From positions 69,374 to 133,373 of the forward strand of contig SFIY01000002.1 of the NCBI GenBank assembly GCA_004555205.1: a stretch of 64,000 bases of DNA, in the 5' to 3' direction. The first letter of the stretch is position 1, and every line of letters starts with the position of its first letter. Below are positions 34,511 to 44,049 of the stretch, in pieces. The stretch comes from Clostridiales bacterium (GTDB taxonomy: Bacteria > Bacillota > Clostridia > Oscillospirales > Oscillospiraceae). The position numbers were made by a program, and so were the translations under genes. The notes under the pieces were generated by a model that was not told the origin of the DNA, ran no database searches, and saw only the letters and a list, made by a program, of their open reading frames with translations.

Positions 34511-35935
34511 TCAGCGCTCATACACCCGGCGGTACAGCGCCGCGCTTTTCGTCCAACTGAAATCGTCCGTCATGCCGCGATGCTGCACGGCGGCAAAGCC
34601 TGCCCGGTCACCGTGATAAAGCGCCACCGCCTGACGCACCACATGGAGCATATCAAAGGCGTTGTAGTTGGCAAACACGAAGCCGTTGCCGCCCTCCTGC
34701 CCCACCTGGCACGAACGCACCGAGTCGTTCAAGCCGCCGGTCTGCCGCACGATGGGCACCGCGCCGTAGCGCATGGCGATCATCTGGCTCAGACCGCATG
34801 GCTCACTTTTAGACGGCATCAAAAACAGGTCGCTGCCGCTGTAGATCTGCCGCGCCAGACTGTCGGAATAGGTAATGCACGCCGCCACACGGCCCGGATA
34901 ACGCCCCGCCTGATAGCGGAAAAAGTCCTCGTACTGCGCCTCACCCTGTCCCAGCACCACCAACTGCACGCCGCAGTCCATGATGCCGTCGAACACCTCG
35001 CAGATCAGGTCAAGCCCCTTGTGTCCCACCAAACGGCTGACGACGGACAAAATGGGCGTATCCTTCTCCTCGGCAAGACCCAACTGCTTTTGCAGCGCCG
35101 CCTTGCAGGCCGCCTTGCCTCGCAGGTCATCGGGCGTATAATGCTGCGCAATCGCGCCGTCATGGGCCGGGTCGTAGCTGACGGTGTCCAGGCCGTTGAG
35201 GATGCCGGTGAGCTTACCGTCAATGCGCCCGATCACGCTCTCCATCCCGTGGGCGTAGAAGCTGTGGTGGAGCTGGCGGGCATAGGTGGGACTGACGGTG
35301 GTGACCTGATCGGCGGTCATCAGGGCGGCTTTCATCAAATTCACATCGCCGTCCATGGCGATGGTGCCGTCGTCGAACCAATTGCGGTTCAGCCCCAGCA
35401 GATCCTCCACAATATGCGCCCCAAAACGGCCCTGATACTCGATATTATGGATGGTGAACACGGTTTTGATACAGCGCAGCTTCTCCTCCCGGCAGGCCGC
35501 ATCCTTCAGATACACGGGGATCAGCGCCGTCTGCCAGTCGTTGCAGTGGATCACCTCCGGCATATCCTCCAGCCAGGGCAGCAGCGCCACCACCGCCCGG
35601 CTGAAAAAGGCGAAGCGCTCGCCGTCGTCATATTCGCCGTAGAGGCGTTCGCGCTTGAAATAGCCCTCGTTATCCACGAAATACCATGTCACGCCCTGAT
35701 ACTCCAGGGAGAACAGGCCGCAATACTGGTGGCGCCAGCTCAGATCCACATAGATGTAGCGGCAAAAAGTCATTTTTTTGCGCCATTGGTCGCTGATCTG
35801 TCCGTAAAGGGGCAGGATCACCGCCACCTTGTCGCCGTTTTTGGCCAGAGCCGGCGGCAGACTGCCCGCCACGTCGGCAAGGCCCCCTGTTTTGCAAAAG
35901 GGCGCGGCCTCGCCGGCGGCAAATAAAATATTCAT
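34511..35935 (-). CDS. glgA: glycogen synthase (ADP-glucose)
   Basis: A 474-residue GT5 enzyme transferring glucose from ADP-glucose to glycogen. It begins MNILFAAGEAAPFCKTGGLADV with the KTGGL nucleotide-sugar loop; HDGAIAQHY, VSRLVGHKGLDLI and LMPSKSEPCGLSQMIAMRYG (acceptor/donor C-terminal motif) follow. Normal length. It lies between glgD and glgP. Confidence 0.96.
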   Translation of the reverse strand: MNILFAAGEAAPFCKTGGLADVAGSLPPALAKNGDKVAVILPLYGQISDQWRKKMTFCRYIYVDLSWRHQYCGLFSLEYQGVTWYFVDNEGYFKRERLYGEYDDGERFAFFSRAVVALLPWLEDMPEVIHCNDWQTALIPVYLKDAACREEKLRCIKTVFTIHNIEYQGRFGAHIVEDLLGLNRNWFDDGTIAMDGDVNLMKAALMTADQVTTVSPTYARQLHHSFYAHGMESVIGRIDGKLTGILNGLDTVSYDPAHDGAIAQHYTPDDLRGKAACKAALQKQLGLAEEKDTPILSVVSRLVGHKGLDLICEVFDGIMDCGVQLVVLGQGEAQYEDFFRYQAGRYPGRVAACITYSDSLARQIYSGSDLFLMPSKSEPCGLSQMIAMRYGAVPIVRQTGGLNDSVRSCQVGQEGGNGFVFANYNAFDMLHVVRQAVALYHGDRAGFAAVQHRGMTDDFSWTKSAALYRRVYER

Positions 35936-36059
35936 AGGTTAGCTCCTTTCGGGAGGGGATGTCACAGGGAATTGTTTCGCTTTTGCAAGAGCGCGATCCT
36001 TTCCGTTGTCGCCGACGGCCTGTTTTTTCACCGGCGGCCAAAAGCGGCAAAACGCACCC

Positions 36060-37172
36060 TCACACCTCGGTATCTCTTCCGATCACCAGCGGATAATTCT
36101 CGCTGCCCATCAGCGTGCGGTTTTCGCTGATGACCACGTGCTTATCGGTGATCACATGGCGCATAATGGCGCCCTTTTTCACCACCGTACCCTTGAACAG
36201 AATACAGTTTTCCACATCGGCGCCCTTTTCCACCTGCACGCCGCGGAACACCACGCAGCGCTTCACACTGCCCTGAATGTTGCAGCCGTCGGCGATGAGG
36301 GAATCCACGCATACGCCGGTAGGGTCGATGTAAGTGGACGGCGAGCCGTTCTCCTTGGCATAAATCGGCCGTCGGGAGCAGAACAGCTCCTCGCGCAGCG
36401 CAGGCTGCAGCATCTCCATACTGCGCTGGTAGTAGCTTTGAATGGTGTCGATATGGGCCGAATAGCCGTCCCACACATAGGCGTTGAGATACAGCTCCTC
36501 CACCTTGTCCTGCAGCACATGATGCTGGAAGCTGTAGCGGTTGTGCGCCATGCACTCGTCCACCAGGCGCAGCAGCAGCTCGGTTTTCATCACGAACAGG
36601 TTCAAACAGCGGTAGCCGGAGGGGACAAACAAATCATAGGCCGTATCAATGATGCGGCCGTTATCGTCCAGTTGGAAATAGACGTCCCGGCTGCCGCCCA
36701 GGGTGGACGTACAAACGGCGGTAATATCCGCTTCTGCGGCGATATGACGCTGCAGCACATCCTCCAGCGGCAGGTTGATGACCACATCGCTGTCGGCCAG
36801 CACCGTATACTCCTGCCGGATGCTGCGCAGGTAATCGCGCACGCAGCCAAGAGCCTCCATCTTGCCCCGGAACTGGCCGCTGTTCTCCCGATGCTCGGCA
36901 TAGGCGAAGGCCGGCAGCAGCGTCAGGCCGCCGTAATTGCGGCTCAAGTCCCAGCTTTTGCCGCTGCCCAGATGGTTAAGCAGACTCTGGCACTTGCCGT
37001 GCATGATAATGCCCACATCGCGCACACCGGCGTTGACCATATTGCTGAGCATGAAGTCCACCACGCGGTAGTCCCCGGCAAAAGGCAGCGAGCCGTGGAT
37101 CCGGTGCTCGATCAGTTCGCGCAGGCCGGTTTTTTTCTCATAGGAAAAGATGATGCCGTGCATGGTGTTCAT
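36060..37172 (-). CDS. glgD: GlgD, glucose-1-phosphate adenylyltransferase regulatory subunit
   Basis: A 370-residue paralogue of GlgC that pairs with it in Gram-positives to raise activity. The NTP-transferase fold is present (SLPFAGDYRVVDFMLSNMVNAG, LADSDVVIN, left-handed beta-helix repeats at the C-terminus), but the N-terminal catalytic GGxGxRL loop is missing, as expected for GlgD. The start was set at the ATG at 37172 (GGGAGGTGAAAGC upstream), overlapping the glgC TGA by 4 bp. The long upstream frame reads through glgC and was discarded. Confidence 0.94.
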   Translation of the reverse strand: MNTMHGIIFSYEKKTGLRELIEHRIHGSLPFAGDYRVVDFMLSNMVNAGVRDVGIIMHGKCQSLLNHLGSGKSWDLSRNYGGLTLLPAFAYAEHRENSGQFRGKMEALGCVRDYLRSIRQEYTVLADSDVVINLPLEDVLQRHIAAEADITAVCTSTLGGSRDVYFQLDDNGRIIDTAYDLFVPSGYRCLNLFVMKTELLLRLVDECMAHNRYSFQHHVLQDKVEELYLNAYVWDGYSAHIDTIQSYYQRSMEMLQPALREELFCSRRPIYAKENGSPSTYIDPTGVCVDSLIADGCNIQGSVKRCVVFRGVQVEKGADVENCILFKGTVVKKGAIMRHVITDKHVVISENRTLMGSENYPLVIGRDTEV

Positions 37173-38380
37173 GCTTTCACCTCCCGATGGTTTTTGCTGC
37201 GCATGGTGCCTGCGGCGACGACCTCGCCCTTCGCCACCACGCTGCCGGGTCCCAGTACGGCGATGCCCCATTTGTCGGGGTCCTCCGCACATTCCGGCGG
37301 CAGGCCCACTGCGGCGTCCTTGCCGATATGACAATTTTCGCCCACGATGGCGTATTCCACCCGTGCGCCGCTTTCAATGACCGCGCCGGGCATCACCACC
37401 GAGTAGCACACGCTGGCGCCCTCGCCCACGGTGGTATTGTAGCTCAACACGGTGTTTTTCACCTCGCCCAGAATCCGGCAGCCCTTGGCCACCACGCTGT
37501 TGCCCACATCGGCGTTTGTGCCCACAAACGCAGGCGGACAGGAGGGCGTGCGGCCGAAGATGGGCCAGCTCCGGTCCAGCAGGTTCAAGCCGCTGCCCGG
37601 CAGGAGCATATCCATGTTGGCGTCCCACAGAGAGTCCAGCGTGCCCACATCCTTCCAGTAGCCTTCAAAGCGGTAGGCGGCCATCTTCTCTCCGGCCCGG
37701 AGCATGGCAGGGATCACATTCTTGCCGAAATCGTTGTCGGAATCGGGGTCGGCCTCGTCCTCGATCAGGTACCGGCGCAGCTTGCGCCAGGTGAAGATAT
37801 AGATACCCATGGACGCCAGATTGCTCTTTGGCTCTTTGGGCTTTTCCTCAAATTCGGTGATGAAGTCACGCTCGTCCACATTCATAATGCCGAAGCGTCC
37901 GGCCTCGTGCCAGGGCACCTCCATCACGGAGATGGTGCAGTCCGCGCCGCAGTCCTTATGACGGCGCAGCATGGCGGCATAGTCCATTTTATAGATATGG
38001 TCGCCGGACAGCACCGCCACATACTCCGGGTCATACATATCCACAAAGCCGATGTTCTGATAGATGGCGTTGGCGGTACCCTTGTACCAGGTGGCGCCGT
38101 CGGCGCTCTGGTAGGGCGGCAGGATATGCACGCCGCCGGCCAGCCGGTCCAGCTCCCACGGCTGGCCGTTGCCGATGTAGCTGTTAAGCTCCAGCGGCCG
38201 GTATTGGGTCAGCACGCCCACCGTGTCGATGCCGGAGTTGGTGCAGTTGGACAGCGGAAAGTCGATGATGCGGAACTTACCGCCGAACGATACGGCAGGT
38301 TTGGCCATATTCTCTGTCAGCACATACAGTCGGCTGCCCTGCCCGCCGGCGAGCAGCATCGCCACACATTCTTTCTTCAA
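37169..38380 (-). CDS. glgC: glucose-1-phosphate adenylyltransferase
   Basis: Makes ADP-glucose from ATP and glucose-1-phosphate, the committed step. The 403-residue protein has MLLAGGQGSRLYVLT, KPAVSFGGKFRIIDFPLSNC, GTANAIYQN, VLSGDHIYKMDY and EEKPKEP. The start is taken as TTG at 38380 (TTG AAG AAA GAA TGT), 9 bp after AGGAGG, because the core begins immediately and no ATG or GTG fits; the longer frame would add ~76 unrelated residues. Confidence 0.94.
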   Translation of the reverse strand: MKKECVAMLLAGGQGSRLYVLTENMAKPAVSFGGKFRIIDFPLSNCTNSGIDTVGVLTQYRPLELNSYIGNGQPWELDRLAGGVHILPPYQSADGATWYKGTANAIYQNIGFVDMYDPEYVAVLSGDHIYKMDYAAMLRRHKDCGADCTISVMEVPWHEAGRFGIMNVDERDFITEFEEKPKEPKSNLASMGIYIFTWRKLRRYLIEDEADPDSDNDFGKNVIPAMLRAGEKMAAYRFEGYWKDVGTLDSLWDANMDMLLPGSGLNLLDRSWPIFGRTPSCPPAFVGTNADVGNSVVAKGCRILGEVKNTVLSYNTTVGEGASVCYSVVMPGAVIESGARVEYAIVGENCHIGKDAAVGLPPECAEDPDKWGIAVLGPGSVVAKGEVVAAGTMRSKNHREVKA

Positions 38381-38463
38381 TATTGTGCGCCTCCTTCTGT
38401 CTGAAAATGCGTTGCATCGTGGTGTATAAAGGGTTTGCTTCGCCCCGCAAAAGGGCGCGTATC

Positions 38464-40311
38464 TCACGTTGTTTCGCCGCTTTGCTCCGTCCTTCGCCAG
38501 ATCACCGCGCCCAGCGGCGGGATGGTCACGGCCATGGATTGCGGCCTTCCGTGGGAGGGGATCGCCTCCGCCGCCACCGTGCCGCTGCCGGCGCCGCTGC
38601 CGCCCCATTGTGTGTCATCGGTGTTGAACACTTCCTCGTATACCCCTATCTTGTCCACACCGAAGCGATAATTTTCCCGCTTCACCGGAGAAAAATTCAC
38701 CGCGATGATACGCTCATCTCCGGTTCGGTCACGGCGCACGAACACCAGCACGTTGTTACGGTTATCGTCCGCCACCAGCCATGTAAAGCCGTTCCAATCC
38801 CGGTCATTGTCCCACAGGGGCGGTGTGTTCAGATAGAAGTGATTCAGCGCCCGGATGCACGCCTGCGTGCCCCGGCAGTCCGCATCCTCGCACAGATACC
38901 AGTCCAACTGACCGGCGAAATCCCACTCATGCCACTGGGCCAGCTCCGTGCCCATGAAGGTCAGCTTCTTGCCGGGATGGCAGAGCATATAGGCGTAAAA
39001 CCCCCGCACACCGGCAAGCTGCTCTTTGTCTCCGCCGGGCATCTTGCCCCGCAGGCTGCCCTTCATATGCACCACCTCATCGTGGCTGATGGGCAGCACG
39101 AAATGCTCAGAAAAGGCATAGACCATGGAGAAGGTCACATCGCCGTGATGGTCACGGCGGAAATAGGGGTCCATCTTCAGATAGTGGCACACATCGTTCA
39201 TCCACCCCATGTTCCACTTCAGATCAAAGCCCAGACTGTCCGGCCCGTCGCCCGTCACATGGGGCCAGGCGGTGGATTCCTCCGCCACCATGATAGTCTT
39301 GGGCGAAATGCTGTGGGCCAGCCGGTTGAGAGAGCGCAGGAAGGCGATGGCCTCCAGGTTTTCCCTGCCGCCGTGCCGGTTCGGCCGCCATGCGGTGCGT
39401 CCGTAGTCCAGATACAGCATGGACGCTACTGCGTCCACACGCAGCCCGTCGATATGGTACTCCCGCAGCCAGTAGGCCGCCGAGGAGAGCAGAAAGCTGC
39501 ACACCTCGCCTTTGCCGAAGTCGAACACGCAGGTGCCCCAACCGGCGTGCTCCCGCTTGAGCGGATCGCCGTACTCATACAGGCAGGTGCCGTCCAGCTC
39601 CATCAGGCCGTGGGCGTCCTTGCAGAAATGGGCGCCCACCCAATCCAGAATCACCGTTATACCGGCCTGATGCAGACGGTCCACCAGATACATGAAATCG
39701 TGGGGCGTACCGTAGCGGGAGGTAGGTGCAAAGTAGCCGGTGCATTGATAGCCCCAGCTATCGTCCAGCGGATATTCCGTCACCGGCAGCAGCTCCACGG
39801 CATTGTAGCCGCACGCCGCCACATACGCCGGCAGCTCCTCCGCCAACTGGCGGTAGCTGAAGAAATGGCCGTCCGCGTGACGCCGCCAGGAACCCAGATG
39901 CACCTCATAGATATGCAGCGGACCGTCGGCGTCGCCGCGCCGTTCCTCCCATGCGCCGTCGCCCCATGTATAGCCGCCGATGTCAAAGACCTTGCTGTTG
40001 GTATCGGGCCTTGTGGCGGCGTGGAAGGCATAGGGATCGGCCTTCCAGCGCACCTTGCCGTCGGCGCCGGTCACCACATATTTGTAGCTGTCGTAGACCT
40101 TTACGCCTGCCACGGTCAGCTCCCATACACCGCCGTCCACGCGCTGCATGGCCGCGCCCTGCCAGCCGTTGAAGTCGCCTGAAAGCCTTACTTCTCTGGC
40201 ATGAGGCGCCCATAGGCGAAAGACACAGCCCTGCGGCGTGAAATGTGCGCCGAAATACGTATAGGCACGCGCCCATTGTCCGTTTGCAAAATGGGTCAAT
40301 TCGTTTGTCAT
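38464..40311 (-). CDS. glgB: 1,4-alpha-glucan branching enzyme
   Basis: A 615-residue GH13 enzyme. CBM48-like N-terminus (FRLWAPHAREVRLSGDFNGW, residues 30-50), then ELLPVTEYPLDDSWGYQCTGYFAPTSRYG, the nucleophile region DGLRVDAVASMLYLDYGR, acid/base VAEEST and ISHDEVVHMKGS. It introduces alpha-1,6 branches in glycogen. First gene of the glg operon, with an 83-bp gap to glgC. Confidence 0.96.
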   Translation of the reverse strand: MTNELTHFANGQWARAYTYFGAHFTPQGCVFRLWAPHAREVRLSGDFNGWQGAAMQRVDGGVWELTVAGVKVYDSYKYVVTGADGKVRWKADPYAFHAATRPDTNSKVFDIGGYTWGDGAWEERRGDADGPLHIYEVHLGSWRRHADGHFFSYRQLAEELPAYVAACGYNAVELLPVTEYPLDDSWGYQCTGYFAPTSRYGTPHDFMYLVDRLHQAGITVILDWVGAHFCKDAHGLMELDGTCLYEYGDPLKREHAGWGTCVFDFGKGEVCSFLLSSAAYWLREYHIDGLRVDAVASMLYLDYGRTAWRPNRHGGRENLEAIAFLRSLNRLAHSISPKTIMVAEESTAWPHVTGDGPDSLGFDLKWNMGWMNDVCHYLKMDPYFRRDHHGDVTFSMVYAFSEHFVLPISHDEVVHMKGSLRGKMPGGDKEQLAGVRGFYAYMLCHPGKKLTFMGTELAQWHEWDFAGQLDWYLCEDADCRGTQACIRALNHFYLNTPPLWDNDRDWNGFTWLVADDNRNNVLVFVRRDRTGDERIIAVNFSPVKRENYRFGVDKIGVYEEVFNTDDTQWGGSGAGSGTVAAEAIPSHGRPQSMAVTIPPLGAVIWRRTEQSGETT

Positions 40312-40409
40312 ATCCGGTGCACCTCTTTTTCATCCATCAAGAATATCATTCTCTCTGCGCGGTTTCGGCCGAAATTTGCCGACGGCGCATTGTCTGTATC
40401 TCACTTATT

Positions 40410-40438
40410 ATTTTACTGTTATTTTGTCCTCTCGTCAA
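40410..40438 (-). promoter_or_regulatory. sigma-A promoter of the glycogen operon
   Basis: On the minus strand TTGACG, a 17-bp spacer and TAAAAT, about 100 bp upstream of glgB. No clear operator was seen next to it. Confidence 0.75.
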
Positions 40439-40480
40439 GCAATCGTCCGCAATCGGAGGCCGATCCTGCCAAAAAAACAC

Positions 40481-40505
40481 AACGCACGGCCTGGTACCGT
40501 GCGTT
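40481..40505 (-). terminator. terminator of the HTH gene
   Basis: AACGCACGG, seven-base loop, CCGTGCGTT, then GTGTTTTTTT on the minus strand. A perfect 9-bp stem 9 bp beyond the stop codon. Confidence 0.8.
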
Positions 40506-40513
40506 AATAGCGT

Positions 40514-40870
40514 TTATCTGTTTTTGTTTACATTCTTACGGCGCTTGCCTTCTTCCAACGCTGTGCAGCGATCATACTCCACCTGCATCACAGAGGCAAT
40601 GGTATGGCGTCCGTAATCATCCAGCTGGGCATACTGCATCACCAACTGCTCGGTTTCATCCGTCAGGTAGGATGCACTGTCCCGAATCAGGGTCTTGATG
40701 CCCAGCGTGCGGCAAATCTGCACCACCGTGTCGTAAGAAGAACCGCCGATCCCGTTGTTCAAGGCGCTGTTGATGGTACTCAGGGGGATGTCCACCGCGA
40801 AGGCAAACTGACGCACGCTCTTATACTGGCGGGCGATTTCCGTGCGTACGATCTGTGTTAAGTTATCCAT
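40514..40870 (-). CDS. XRE-like helix-turn-helix regulator
   Basis: A 118-residue protein with an N-terminal HTH (KSVRQFAFAVDIPLSTINSALNNG) and a C-terminal helical tail (DDYGRHTIASVMQVEYDRC) similar to small Clostridium repressors. A near-palindrome AAATAAG-TT-CCTATTT lies about 30 bp upstream, downstream of a TATAAT box, and may be its own operator. It is upstream of, and not in operon with, the glg genes. Targets unknown. Confidence 0.82.
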   Translation of the reverse strand: MDNLTQIVRTEIARQYKSVRQFAFAVDIPLSTINSALNNGIGGSSYDTVVQICRTLGIKTLIRDSASYLTDETEQLVMQYAQLDDYGRHTIASVMQVEYDRCTALEEGKRRKNVNKNR

Positions 40871-41064
40871 ACTGTATCCTCACTTCCTTTTCGCCAAATA
40901 GGAACTTATTTCCAATTGCGTTCATTATAGCAAAATTCAAAAAATATACCATAGGTTTTTTACTTTTTTTGGAAAATTATGACATCTGTCAATTTTTTCG
41001 ACATTTTACGACAATTTTTGTGCTTATTTCATAACAGAAATCCGTGGCGTAATCAATTATCGGC

Positions 41065-41093
41065 TTTTCATTTGGGCCAAATGGTGGTATACT
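41065..41093 (+). promoter_or_regulatory. promoter with palindromic operator before yihY-trkA
   Basis: TTTTCA (-35), a 17-bp spacer and TATACT (-10). The spacer contains CATTTGGGCCAAATG (41069-41083), a perfect 7-1-7 inverted repeat, so a repressor bound there would block RNA polymerase. The regulator is not identified. Confidence 0.6.
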
Positions 41094-41117
41094 ACACAAA
41101 ACAGGAGGCATGCTTTG

Positions 41118-41999
41118 ATGAAACCGATCCGATCCCGTCCGCGCACCGCTTTCGGCAGGATTGCCGCGGCGATGGTGCGTCGTTACTATGCCCACGACGT
41201 GGCCCGTGACAGTGCGGCGCTGACGTATTATCTGCTGTTTGCCATCTTTCCGCTACTGATTTTTATCAGCACGCTGCTTGGCGCGCTGCACTTGGATGTG
41301 GCGTCCATCACCCATACCCTGTCGCAGTTCATTCCTGCCGATGTGCTGCGCATCATCACGGAGTATCTGGATTTTGTCACCGCGCACAGCAGCTCCGAGC
41401 TGATGGTGTTCAGTCTGGTGTTTTCCGTCTGGTTTCCCATGCGCGCCGTGGGCTGCCTGATGCACTCCATGCGCAAGGCGGTGGGCCGCAGCCGTCCGCC
41501 GAGCGCTCTGCGCAGTCTGATCTACAATTTTCTGTTCACGCTGTGGCTGATCGTCTCCATTGCGCTGGCGTTGGTGCTGATCGTGGTGGGCAAGCGCGCG
41601 CTGGTGTTTTTGGGCCGATTCCTCACCCTGTCACCTCTGTTTATCGAAGCGTGGAACGCCCTGCGTTTTCTGGTGCTGGCGCTGATTATGACGGTGCTGC
41701 TGATGCTGCTGCATATGCTGGCTTTGGGTGAGCGCCGACCGTTAGGCGAAGCGCTGCCGGGCATTGCCGCTTCACTGACGCTGTGGATGGGACTGAGTCT
41801 GGCGTTCTCTTATTATGTGGAATATCGCGCCCGTTATGCCATACTCTACGGTTCAATTGCCACCATGATCGTGGCACTGTTATGGATGTATATGAGCGCC
41901 ACCGTTTTTCTGCTGGGTGCGGAATTTAACGGGGCCTTGTTGGAATTGAAACATCAAAAAGCCCTTGCCGGCTCCCAGGAGCACGGCGGAGAGGAGTAA
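41118..41999 (+). CDS. YihY/virulence factor BrkB family membrane protein
   Basis: A 293-residue polytopic membrane protein of the YihY/RbnB superfamily (about six membrane segments). Typical motifs: RDSAALTYYLLFAIFPLLIF near the N-terminus and YGSIATMIVALLWMYMSATVFLLGAEFN near the end. Members were once called ribonuclease BN in error; their role in transport or envelope is not settled. The start was set at the ATG at 41118, 9 bp after AGGAGG. It ends 2 bp before trkA. Confidence 0.9.
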   Translation: MKPIRSRPRTAFGRIAAAMVRRYYAHDVARDSAALTYYLLFAIFPLLIFISTLLGALHLDVASITHTLSQFIPADVLRIITEYLDFVTAHSSSELMVFSLVFSVWFPMRAVGCLMHSMRKAVGRSRPPSALRSLIYNFLFTLWLIVSIALALVLIVVGKRALVFLGRFLTLSPLFIEAWNALRFLVLALIMTVLLMLLHMLALGERRPLGEALPGIAASLTLWMGLSLAFSYYVEYRARYAILYGSIATMIVALLWMYMSATVFLLGAEFNGALLELKHQKALAGSQEHGGEE

Positions 42000-42001
42000 A
42001 C

Positions 42002-43366
42002 ATGAAAATTATCATTGTCGGCAACGGCAAGGTGGGCTTTGCCATTGCCCGCCAGATGGCCGCGGAAAAACACGACATCACGCTGGTGGACAATATGACG
42101 CCGGCCCTTTCCAAGGCGGACAGCACGCTGGATGTGATGTGCGTGCAGGGCAACGGCGCCAGCATCAGCGTGCTGGTGTCGGCCGGGGTACGGACGGCGG
42201 ATCTGGTGATTGCCGTGACCGGCATGGACGAGACCAATCTGGTCTGCTGTCTGATTGCCAAGAAGCTGGGCGCCAAGCACACCATTGCCCGTGTGCGCAA
42301 TCCGGAATACCGCCGGGATGCCGGTATGCTCAAGCGGGAGATCGGTTTGGACATGGTCATCAATCCCGACCTTGCCGCCGCCCGTGAGATCAGCCGTATC
42401 ATCAGCTTCCCCGCCGCCTTTTCCGTGGAGCCGTTTGCCCACGGCCGCATCGACATGATCGGCTTCCAGGTGGCGGAGTCGGACAATCTGGTGGGCGTTT
42501 CCCTGGGCGACTATCACCGCGAGCGTCCGGCAGATGTACTGATCTGCGCCGCGGAGCGCAACGGCGAGTACATCATTCCCAACGGCACCTTCGTGCCGCG
42601 TCTGGGCGACAACATCTACATGATCGGCACCAAGCCGGAGCTGCAGAAGATGCTCCGGCACATCGGCCGCACGCTGCAGAAGGTGAAGAATGTATCGATT
42701 TTCGGCGGCAGCCGAATTGCCATGTACTTAACGTGGGAGCTGGAAAAGACGAATCCCCGTACGCAGGTGCGCATTGTGGAACGCAATACCGCCAAGTGCC
42801 TGCATCTGGCCGCCCAGCTTCCCAAGGCCATGGTCATTGAAGGCGACGGCACGGATAATGAGCTGATCACATCGGAAAATATTTTTGAGGCGGACGCCTT
42901 CGTTTCCCTGACCGACCGTGATGAGGAGAATCTGCTCATGGCCATGAGCGCCCGCCACGCAGGCGTTCCCAAGGTGCTCAGCAAGATGACCCGCGCCAAC
43001 TATATGGACATCGTCCGCTCCACCAAAATTGACAGCCTGATCTCCCCCAAGGACATTGTGGCCAATCAGATCACCCGCTATGTCCGCGCTCTGGCCAATT
43101 CCGAGGGCAGCGCGGTGGAGAGCCTGTACCAGATGCTGGGCGGCGAGGTGGAGGCGCTGGAATTTCATGCCACCGCAGCCGCCGCACCGCTGCTGCATAT
43201 CTGCCTGAAGGACCTGCACCTCAAGTCCAACATCCTGGTGGCCGCCATCGTCCGCGGCGAGGAGATCATCATTCCCGGCGGCATGACCTGTATTCAGGAG
43301 GGCGACCGGGTGGTGGTGGTCAGCAAGTCCATCGGCCTGCAGGATCTGACGGATATTCTGGCATAA
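42002..43366 (+). CDS. trkA: Trk system potassium uptake regulatory subunit TrkA
   Basis: A 454-residue peripheral protein with two RCK units, each with an NAD(H)-binding RCK-N (VGNGKVGFAIARQMA near residue 6; FGGSRIAMYLTWELE near 232, without the full GxGxxG) and an RCK-C domain. It gates TrkH/TrkG potassium channels by nucleotide binding. No TrkH/KtrB channel gene is adjacent; instead it is coupled to yihY, which is an unusual pairing. Closed by a strong terminator. Confidence 0.94.
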   Translation: MKIIIVGNGKVGFAIARQMAAEKHDITLVDNMTPALSKADSTLDVMCVQGNGASISVLVSAGVRTADLVIAVTGMDETNLVCCLIAKKLGAKHTIARVRNPEYRRDAGMLKREIGLDMVINPDLAAAREISRIISFPAAFSVEPFAHGRIDMIGFQVAESDNLVGVSLGDYHRERPADVLICAAERNGEYIIPNGTFVPRLGDNIYMIGTKPELQKMLRHIGRTLQKVKNVSIFGGSRIAMYLTWELEKTNPRTQVRIVERNTAKCLHLAAQLPKAMVIEGDGTDNELITSENIFEADAFVSLTDRDEENLLMAMSARHAGVPKVLSKMTRANYMDIVRSTKIDSLISPKDIVANQITRYVRALANSEGSAVESLYQMLGGEVEALEFHATAAAAPLLHICLKDLHLKSNILVAAIVRGEEIIIPGGMTCIQEGDRVVVVSKSIGLQDLTDILA

Positions 43367-43409
43367 CAAAATAACCCGCCCCTTTCCGCGTGGCCCTCGT
43401 AAAACAGTT

Positions 43410-43449
43410 AATCCGACCTATGATTGCAGCCATAGGTCGGATTATTTCT
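43410..43449 (+). terminator. intrinsic terminator of trkA
   Basis: AATCCGACCTATG, eight-base loop, CATAGGTCGGATT, then ATTTCTT. A perfect 13-bp stem about 45 bp after the stop codon. Confidence 0.85.
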
Positions 43450-43475
43450 TATGTTGTATGTTGGGGTTGGAATAT

Positions 43476-43540
43476 CCAAGCCTCCCTCGTCAGAGGGAGG
43501 CTTTGGCGCGGTGCGGCATCGCACATGATGCACTGCACCG
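43476..43540. repeat. double-hairpin repeat element
   Basis: Two adjacent inverted repeats: AAGCCTCCCTC-GTCA-GAGGGAGGCTT (43478-43503), then GGTGC..GCATC..GATGC..GCACC (43510-43539). This shape recalls the short non-coding CTCCCTC/GAGGGAG repeat family common in gut clostridia (from memory; no search possible). It marks the left edge of an AT-rich insert. Confidence 0.65.
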
Positions 43541-43605
43541 AACGGTGTATAGATGTGCGCCCTTATCTGTTCGGCAAATAAGAATTTGTTATTGCCAAAA
43601 TTCAT

Positions 43606-44049
43606 TTAATCATGTTCTTTAATATCTTTAATATATTGAAATACCTTTTTATCACTCTTTGATTTTTTATACCAGCCAATACCTATCATTATAATCCCAA
43701 CAATAATGACTGTAGTTCTTACCGATGAATCTGGGGAAAATAAACAAGATACAACAAGTCCTGTTCCAGCACCTGTAAAAAAATCCACAATTGATTTTTC
43801 ATGTTTTATTATGCCCATTGCTCTTTCTTTATCCATAGATTGTACCATCTTTGAATCCTCCTTTAATAATATATCAAGAGAAATATCAAATTGATTGCTC
43901 ATGCTTACAAGAATTTGCAGATCAGGATAACTTTTTCCGTTTTCCCAATTTGAAACAGTTTGTCGAGTAACATGAAATAATCTGCCAAACTCCTCTTGTG
44001 TTAATTGCTTTTCTTTACGAATGTTCAATATTTGATTTCCTATATTCAT
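43606..44049 (-). CDS. XRE-family regulator with C-terminal membrane segments
   Basis: A 147-residue protein: a typical XRE HTH (QLTQEEFGRLFHVTRQTVSNWENGKSYP) at residues 15-45, then two hydrophobic segments near the C-terminus (TGLVVSCLFS and TTVIIVGIIMIGIGW). Membrane-anchored XRE proteins of this form are common in Firmicutes. Its base composition is much richer in A+T than the neighbours and it uses AT-rich codons, pointing to recent transfer. No operon partner. Confidence 0.85.
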   Translation of the reverse strand: MNIGNQILNIRKEKQLTQEEFGRLFHVTRQTVSNWENGKSYPDLQILVSMSNQFDISLDILLKEDSKMVQSMDKERAMGIIKHEKSIVDFFTGAGTGLVVSCLFSPDSSVRTTVIIVGIIMIGIGWYKKSKSDKKVFQYIKDIKEHD

